NCBI RefSeq assembly: GCF_011058215.1
Contig: NZ_JAALFG010000001.1
Span: forward strand, 935,001-999,000
Source of the DNA: Devosia aurantiaca
GTDB lineage: Bacteria; Pseudomonadota; Alphaproteobacteria; Rhizobiales; Devosiaceae
DNA: 64,000 nt
Direction of reading: 5' to 3'
In this document: in pieces, positions 58,027 to 64,000 of the stretch
Position numbering within the stretch: the first letter of the stretch is position 1
Layout of the letters: each line of letters starts with the position of its first letter
Notes under the pieces: generated by a model
Told to the model about the DNA's origin: nothing
The model's input: the letters and a program-made list of their open reading frames with translations, nothing else
Databases searched by the model: none
Position numbers and translations under genes: made by a program

Positions 58027-58370
58027 GCGGACGCGCCTGCGGCACGTCCGTCATTTCTGTTGAATTTTTTCAGAGTGGTCATCCTGCTGTCATCAGCAAG
58101 TTGATGCCAGATGGATACCAATTGCAACATGCTGCGCTTTTTCGCAAATCTTGTCCACACCCATCCCTTCTGCAAATTGGCGGTATAGTGCAGATTTTCA
58201 GCAGTGTGATGCCGCTTTGGGCACAGCAAAAAGTGGCTTAAATTGGTATTGTCATCGGCGCTAATCTATGTTGACATTGTTTCAACAAGGCGCCTAGTCT
58301 TGAAAATTGTTTACAGCTGAAACTGGCCCAAGAAGAGGCTGGAGGCAGACAAGCAGGGAACGTCAGGACT
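58027..58370. other. 344-bp regulatory interval before the second sugar ABC operon
   Basis: AT-richer than its surroundings and without a gene. Its right end carries a candidate promoter and operator (separate entry). The rest shows no repeat or hairpin of note. Confidence 0.5.
58270..58305 (+). promoter_or_regulatory. Candidate promoter/operator of the Gfo/Idh-ABC operon
   Basis: TTGACA at 58271-58276 could be a -35 element, with TAGTCT at 58295-58300 (18-bp spacer) as a poor -10. GTTGACATTGTTTCAAC at 58270-58286 is an imperfect inverted repeat, and TTTCAA (58280-58285) is repeated inverted as TTGAAA (58300-58305). An inverted TTTCAA/TTGAAA pair would suit an RpiR or LacI-type repressor; the RpiR gene at the end of this operon is the obvious candidate. 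Confidence 0.45.
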
Positions 58371-59525
58371 ATGCGGGTAGGCATTATTGGCCTTGGATTT
58401 CGGTTGGGCTACCTGGCGCGGGTCTTCTCCGCTGCCCGGAGCGACTTTGAAATCGTCGGCTATGTCGATCCCAATCCTGCTGGCCTTTCCTATGTGCAGG
58501 AACACGGCATTTCGGTCGGGCAATCCTACCCCGATCTTGAAGCGCTGATCGACGGGGGCAAGCTCGACCTCCTGATGGTCGGCTCCCCCAATCACCTTCA
58601 CCTCGAGCATCTGCGCATTGGCCTTAAGCGCGGCATGAAGATCTTTGCCGAAAAGCCGGTTGTGACCTCGGTCGAAGACACCATGGCGCTTGCCGAACTC
58701 ATCGCCCAATACGGCTCCGACAATGTCATGGTCGGCCTCGTGCTGCGCTATGCGCCGCTTTATGTCGACCTGCGCAAGGCACAGGCCGAGGGACAGATCG
58801 GCGACGTGACCTCGATCGAGGCCTCTGAAACCATTCCGCCCTACCATGGCGCCTTCTTCATGCGCGACTGGCGGCGGTACGGCAAATATTCGGGCAGCTT
58901 CATGCTCGAAAAGTGCTGCCACGACCTCGACCTTTACAACGGGGTCATGGGGTGCCGTCCGCGCTATGTCGCAAGCTTTGGCGGACGCAAGAGCTTTACG
59001 CCCGAAAACGCCCCGCAAGGGCAGGGCGCCAACGATCTCGAAGTCTATCACCGCAAGCCCAGCGGCTGGGAAGGCACGGAAAAGGTCTTCGACAGCGACG
59101 GCGACATCATCGATTACCAGACTGCGATCGTGCAGTACGAGAACGGCTCGGCGCTGACCTTTCACACCAATCTCAACGTGCCCGACGATTTCCGGCGCTT
59201 TGCCGTGATCGGCGCCAAGGGGATGGCCGAAGGCGATTTCGTCCGCAACTATTTCAAGGTCACCGACAGCCGCACTTCCGAGCGCCTCGCGGACAAGACC
59301 TATACCGGTTCAGAAATTTCCGTCCATTACGGTGCCGACGAGCAGATGGCGGAGGATATCCTCAAGCACATGCTTGAAGGCATGCCGCTGCCGGTGTCCG
59401 TTGTGGATGCGCTTGAAGCCGGACTTCTGGCGCTATCGATGGACGAGGCGATGAACAGCAAGAGCGTCGTCGACATGACCCCGATCTGGCAGCGCTTCGA
59501 CGCTGCGCTAGGTCGAGGCAATTAG
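58371..59525 (+). CDS. Gfo/Idh/MocA-family oxidoreductase
   Basis: A 384-residue enzyme. The Rossmann opening is RVGIIGLGFRLGYLARVFSA, followed by DLLMVGSPNHLHLEHLRIGL, FAEKPVVTSVEDTMALAEL with the hallmark EKP, and a C-terminal domain with MLEKCCHDLDLYNGVMG, where the catalytic His lies. It is intact. It probably oxidises or epimerises the sugar imported by the ABC system encoded directly downstream, a frequent arrangement for unusual sugars and glycosides. Substrate not known. Confidence 0.9.
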   Translation: MRVGIIGLGFRLGYLARVFSAARSDFEIVGYVDPNPAGLSYVQEHGISVGQSYPDLEALIDGGKLDLLMVGSPNHLHLEHLRIGLKRGMKIFAEKPVVTSVEDTMALAELIAQYGSDNVMVGLVLRYAPLYVDLRKAQAEGQIGDVTSIEASETIPPYHGAFFMRDWRRYGKYSGSFMLEKCCHDLDLYNGVMGCRPRYVASFGGRKSFTPENAPQGQGANDLEVYHRKPSGWEGTEKVFDSDGDIIDYQTAIVQYENGSALTFHTNLNVPDDFRRFAVIGAKGMAEGDFVRNYFKVTDSRTSERLADKTYTGSEISVHYGADEQMAEDILKHMLEGMPLPVSVVDALEAGLLALSMDEAMNSKSVVDMTPIWQRFDAALGRGN

Positions 59526-59536
59526 GGAGAACGCCG

Positions 59537-60424
59537 ATGACCAGCACGCGCAGCGCCACAATCTTTGCTTTCGCTCTGCTGGCTCCGGCCCTCATCTACA
59601 TATCGATCATCGTTGCCTATCCGCTGTTCGACACGGTGGTGTTGAGCTTCACCAATGCGCAGTTGCGTCCCACCTATGACTGGGTCGGCTGGGCCAACTA
59701 CCAGCGCATCTTCGGCGCCGGCAATTTTACCGAAATCATCATCCGCACCCTGGTCTGGACCTTCTTTTCGGTCTCCATCAAGATGATCATCGGCATGTGC
59801 GGCGCCGTGCTGCTCAATGCCGCCATTCCCGGGCAGACCGTTTTCCGCATCCTCACCATGCCGCCCTGGATCGTACCCATGGCCATCGGCATCTACATGT
59901 GGGCATGGATGTATAACGGCAATTTCGGCATGATTTCCGGCCTGCTGCAGAACTTCGGCATCACCAATGGGCCGGTCGCCTGGCTCGCCTATGGCCATAC
60001 TGCCTTCTGGGCCACCATCGTCACCGACGTCTGGATCGGCGTGCCGATGGTGACGATCTATTTCCTCGCTGCCATGCAATCGATCCCCAAGGACCTACAT
60101 GAAGCCGCCTGGACCGATGGTGCCGGCCGCTTCTATCGCTTCCGCCGCATCACCCTGCCGCTGATGCTGCCGGCCATCATCACCATGAGCCTCCTTTCGC
60201 TCATCGCCACCTTCAACAGCTTCGATATCATCTACATTCTGACCAATGGCGGACCCTCCGGCCAGACCACGACGATGATCATCGATACCTACAAGACCGC
60301 CATGGGCAGCCGCAAATATGGCGAGGGCGCCGCCCGCGCCGTGGTGATCTGCATCTTCGTTTCGATCTTCTGCCTCGTTTATTTCCGCGCCGTGCGCCGT
60401 CTCGGCCAGGGAGAAGCCAAATGA
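59537..60424 (+). CDS. Sugar ABC transporter permease (MalF/UgpA type)
   Basis: A 295-residue permease with six helices. The EAA loop is HEAAWTDGAGRFYRFRRITL then PLMLPAI. N-terminal LSFTNAQLRPTYDWVGWANY is typical of CUT1 permeases. GGAGA precedes ATG 59537. It overlaps the next permease by 4 bp (ATGA) and forms the heterodimeric channel with it. Confidence 0.9.
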   Translation: MTSTRSATIFAFALLAPALIYISIIVAYPLFDTVVLSFTNAQLRPTYDWVGWANYQRIFGAGNFTEIIIRTLVWTFFSVSIKMIIGMCGAVLLNAAIPGQTVFRILTMPPWIVPMAIGIYMWAWMYNGNFGMISGLLQNFGITNGPVAWLAYGHTAFWATIVTDVWIGVPMVTIYFLAAMQSIPKDLHEAAWTDGAGRFYRFRRITLPLMLPAIITMSLLSLIATFNSFDIIYILTNGGPSGQTTTMIIDTYKTAMGSRKYGEGAARAVVICIFVSIFCLVYFRAVRRLGQGEAK

Positions 60425-61359
60425 GTGACGTCGCCCGCACCACCGAAGTCGCCGCCGTCGATAGCCCCGCGCTGGTCAAGCCGCAGCGCAAGGTCAAGGC
60501 GCGCTCGACACGCGCCATGATCGACCGCTACCAATGGTATGAAGTGGTGGCGCTTTACGCCGGCATCGCCGTGTTCCTGTTCTTCGTGCTGGCGCCGTTC
60601 ATCGAAGGCTTTCTCGTATCGCTAAAGCCTTTGGCGCAGCTGTTCTCGACCCCCTACAGCTTCATCCCCAAGAACGGCTCCTTCGACGCATATTTTAACA
60701 TGTGGAACTCGGTTCCCCTGTTGGGCCTCTACATCTTCAACTCGTTCTTCATCTCCACCATCGTGACGCTGATCGTCGTCGCCGTCGTGGTGCCCGCAGC
60801 CTATGCCTTTGCCCGCTTCAACTTCGCCGGCGCCGGGCTGCTCTTGGGCATGTTCCTCGCCGTCAACATGTTCTCGGGCGCCGTGCTCCTGATCCCGTTG
60901 TTCCGCCTGATGCGGGGCCTCGGTCTCCTCAACACTTACTTCGCCATGATCGTGCCAGGCGCGGCCTTTCTGATCCCGTCCTCGATCTGGCTCCTGCGCA
61001 CCTATATGCTGCGCATTCCGCGCGAGCTCGACGAAGCTGCATGGGTCGACGGTGCCAGCCGGCTCTATACGCTGCGTCGCGTCATCTTGCCGCTCGCCAT
61101 GCCCGGCATCGTCGTGGTCGCCATCATGACCTTTATCGGTGCCTACGCACAGCAGTTCATCTTCGCACTGACCTTCAACTCCAAGAGCGAGTTCATGCCG
61201 CTGCCGGTCGGGCTCTTCGCCTTCTTCGGCAAGCAGGAAGTGCAGTGGAACGAGCTCATGGCGGCAAGCTTCGTCGGCATCCTGCCGGTAATGGTCGTCA
61301 TCGTTTTCTTGCAACGCTACCTCGTGGCCGGCCTCACCGCCGGGGCGGTCAAACAGTAG
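60421..61359 (+). CDS. Sugar ABC transporter permease (MalG/UgpE type)
   Basis: A 312-residue permease. A charged N-terminal tail of about 38 residues precedes six helices. The EAA loop is LDEAAWVDGASRLYTLRRVI then LPLAMPGI, and the C-terminus (GLTAGAVKQ) is the family's usual ending. It pairs with the upstream permease in a CUT1 importer. Confidence 0.9.
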   Translation: MSDVARTTEVAAVDSPALVKPQRKVKARSTRAMIDRYQWYEVVALYAGIAVFLFFVLAPFIEGFLVSLKPLAQLFSTPYSFIPKNGSFDAYFNMWNSVPLLGLYIFNSFFISTIVTLIVVAVVVPAAYAFARFNFAGAGLLLGMFLAVNMFSGAVLLIPLFRLMRGLGLLNTYFAMIVPGAAFLIPSSIWLLRTYMLRIPRELDEAAWVDGASRLYTLRRVILPLAMPGIVVVAIMTFIGAYAQQFIFALTFNSKSEFMPLPVGLFAFFGKQEVQWNELMAASFVGILPVMVVIVFLQRYLVAGLTAGAVKQ

Positions 61360-61452
61360 CGCAATACCAGTTTCGGACGCCGTGCCCGAGGGGGCAGGGC
61401 TGAGGGAAAAGCGGTCTCGAAAGAGCCGCATCACAAGGGAGACTAAATCAAC

Positions 61453-62673
61453 ATGAATACCAAGCGCATCTTCCTGGCGTCACTTGTCGCCCTGTCCGGC
61501 ACCACCGGGCTGGCAGGCATGGCCCAGGCCGAAGAAATCAACATCATCCTTTGCGGCGACGTCGTGACCCCGGTCTATACCCGCCTCTTCGAAGAGTGGA
61601 CCGCTGCAAACCCCGACTACCCGGTTGCTCCCGAGCTCGTCGGCTGGGGCCAGTGCCAGGACAAGGTGACGACGCTCGCCGTTGCCGGCACGCCAGTTGA
61701 CATCGCCTATGTCGGTTCGCGCACGCTCAAGCAGTTTGCCCAGAACGACCTCATCGTTCCGGTGCCGATGACCGATGAAGAAAAGGCCGCTTACTACAAC
61801 TACGTGCCGGAAACCGTGACGTTCGACGGCACCCAGTGGGGCATCCCCGTCGCCTTCTCGACCAAGGCCCTGTTCTGGAACAAGGACCTCTTCGAAGAAG
61901 CCGGCCTTGACCCGGAAACCCCGCCCAAGACCTGGGAAGAAGAGATCGCTTTCGCCAAGCAGATCACCGAAAACACCGATGCTGCCGGCTTCGGCATGAT
62001 CGCCAAGACCTTTGACGGCACCATGCACTGGTTCCTGCACTGGATCTACACCAACAACGGCCAGGTCATCGACGCCGATGGCAACATCGTCCTCGACTCG
62101 CCGGAAAACCTCGCTGCCCTGACCGCCTTCAAGGACATCGTTCCTTACTCCGAAGAAGGTCCGACCGCTTACGAGCAGAACGAAGTCCGCGCCATCTGGC
62201 TCGACGGCGGCGTTGCCATGATGCACTGCTCGGTCAGCTGCGCCGGCCGCGGCACCGAAGCCGGCATCAACTGGGGCGTTGCCCCGCTGCCGACCGGCCC
62301 GTCCGCCGAAGGCCCGGGTACGCTGCTGATCACCGACTCGCTCGCCGTCTTCAAGGGCACGGGCCAGGAAGACAAGGTCATCGAGTTCGGCAAGTTCCTG
62401 ACCTCGCCCGACAACCAGCTCGAATATGAACTGAGCGAAGGTGGCCTCACCCCGCTCCGTCCGTCCGCTGGCGTCGATACGCTGGTTGCCGAGAACGCCT
62501 ATTGGAAGCCCTTCATCGACGGCATCGAATTCGGGGGTCCCGAGCCGCTCCTGACCGACTATATCGGCTTCCAGAATGTCATGATCGAAATGGTTCAGTC
62601 CGTCGTCACCGGCGCTGCCGAACCCGCTGCTGCCCTCACCAAGGCCGCCGGCGAACTCGAGCAGTACAAGTAA
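61453..62673 (+). CDS. Sugar ABC transporter extracellular solute-binding protein
   Basis: A 406-residue secreted protein. The signal peptide (IFLASLVALSGTTGLAGMAQ) is cleaved after AQA near residue 26. The mature part is a family 1 binding protein with GTPVDIAYVGSRTLKQFAQN, WGIPVAFSTKALFWNKDLFE, EAGLDPETPPKTWEE and a C-terminal AAALTKAAGELEQY. AGGGAGA lies upstream of ATG 61453. It is third in the operon after the permeases and shows strongly biased codons, consistent with high expression. The ligand is unknown. Confidence 0.9.
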   Translation: MNTKRIFLASLVALSGTTGLAGMAQAEEINIILCGDVVTPVYTRLFEEWTAANPDYPVAPELVGWGQCQDKVTTLAVAGTPVDIAYVGSRTLKQFAQNDLIVPVPMTDEEKAAYYNYVPETVTFDGTQWGIPVAFSTKALFWNKDLFEEAGLDPETPPKTWEEEIAFAKQITENTDAAGFGMIAKTFDGTMHWFLHWIYTNNGQVIDADGNIVLDSPENLAALTAFKDIVPYSEEGPTAYEQNEVRAIWLDGGVAMMHCSVSCAGRGTEAGINWGVAPLPTGPSAEGPGTLLITDSLAVFKGTGQEDKVIEFGKFLTSPDNQLEYELSEGGLTPLRPSAGVDTLVAENAYWKPFIDGIEFGGPEPLLTDYIGFQNVMIEMVQSVVTGAAEPAAALTKAAGELEQYK

Positions 62674-62689
62674 AGTCCTCCCAGACTTA

Positions 62690-62713
62690 GCCGTCGCCCT
62701 TCGGGGCGGCGGC
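62690..62713 (+). repeat. Hairpin between binding-protein and ATPase genes
   Basis: GCCGTCGCCC (62690-62699) and GGGCGGCGGC (62704-62713) form a 10-bp stem (one G-T pair) closed by a stable TTCG loop. There is no T-tract. It probably stabilises the binding-protein mRNA or attenuates read-through into the ATPase gene. Confidence 0.65.
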
Positions 62714-62742
62714 GCCCCAATCTTTTCCGGAGACCGCGTGCC

Positions 62743-63819
<1,077 letters not shown>

Positions 63820-63843
63820 GGCGTGCTGGCCGGAGGAGAGGCA

Positions 63844-64000
63844 ATGGCAGACATAGTCGGCCTCTTGCAGACCGAAAAGGACGCCTTCACGCGCTCCGAA
63901 CGGGCGCTGACCGAGATCGTCCTTGCCGATGTCGATAGCGTGCTCAAGATGAGCATTGTCGATCTGGCCTCACAGGCCGATGTGTCGCCGCCGACGGTGA
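63844..64000 (+). CDS. MurR/RpiR-family transcriptional regulator, N-terminal part (runs off window)
   Basis: GGAGGAGAG lies just upstream of ATG 63844, and 52 residues are visible before the window ends. FTRSERALTEIVLADVDSVL, then KMSIVDLASQADVSPPTV, is the HTH_6 domain of RpiR regulators. The SIS sugar-phosphate-binding domain would follow outside. Its position after the ABC operon makes it the likely regulator of that operon. Confidence 0.87.
   Translation, partial: MADIVGLLQTEKDAFTRSERALTEIVLADVDSVLKMSIVDLASQADVSPPTV

Overview
The window looks like chromosomal DNA of a high-GC alphaproteobacterium of the order Hyphomicrobiales (Rhizobiales), probably close to Devosia. The reasons are a DUF1236 protein, a DUF1127 protein, a DivL-type kinase with Tyr in place of His next to tsaE, an FrcBCA-like sugar transporter, an nrdHEF class Ib ribonucleotide reductase, many sugar ABC/Gfo-Idh genes, and GC-rich palindromic intergenic repeats. 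No rRNA, tRNA, CRISPR array, phage or insertion sequence was seen. The genus is an inference, not a measurement.

Layout. 1-7.1 kb: a tightly packed glycan operon (UDP-galactopyranose mutase, GT4, two dehydrogenases, a GT4-glycosidase fusion and a second glycosidase of the same kind). 7.2-13.8 kb: MgtC, DUF1236, an Excalibur-like protein, a DivL-like kinase, TsaE and small proteins. 13.8-14.8 kb: a repeat-rich, tandemly duplicated patch around a GIY-YIG gene. 14.8-16.1 kb: an AT-richer two-gene cassette (DUF5343 plus Swt1-type HEPN), the best candidate for a little-described defence or toxin system. 16.1-23 kb: polA, a stand-alone receiver, a lytic transglycosylase lipoprotein, a methyltransferase and a GT-C-like membrane protein. 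23-30 kb: a DUF1127 protein, a response regulator/kinase/YedY-like operon and a sugar dehydrogenase fused to cytochrome c. 29.3-32.7 kb: a kaiC-kaiB-histidine kinase operon. 32.8-41.4 kb: tag, AraC/SDR, nrdHEF with NrdR boxes, treZ, csbD. 41.5-46.9 kb: a caa3-type oxidase locus. 46.9-57.3 kb: a sugar catabolic locus (SDR, GntR, ALDH, FrcBCA-like transporter, ROK kinase, CutC, M81 peptidase, MFS). 58.4-64 kb: a second sugar ABC operon and the start of an RpiR regulator.

Quality caveat. I find 18 reading-frame breaks in 17 otherwise intact genes, most of them a missing base in a short homopolymer. They hit polA, nrdE, nrdF and other housekeeping genes, so sequencing or assembly error is much more likely than gene decay. 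I annotate these genes as single repaired CDSs and give the break point. Protein lengths for them assume the repair.
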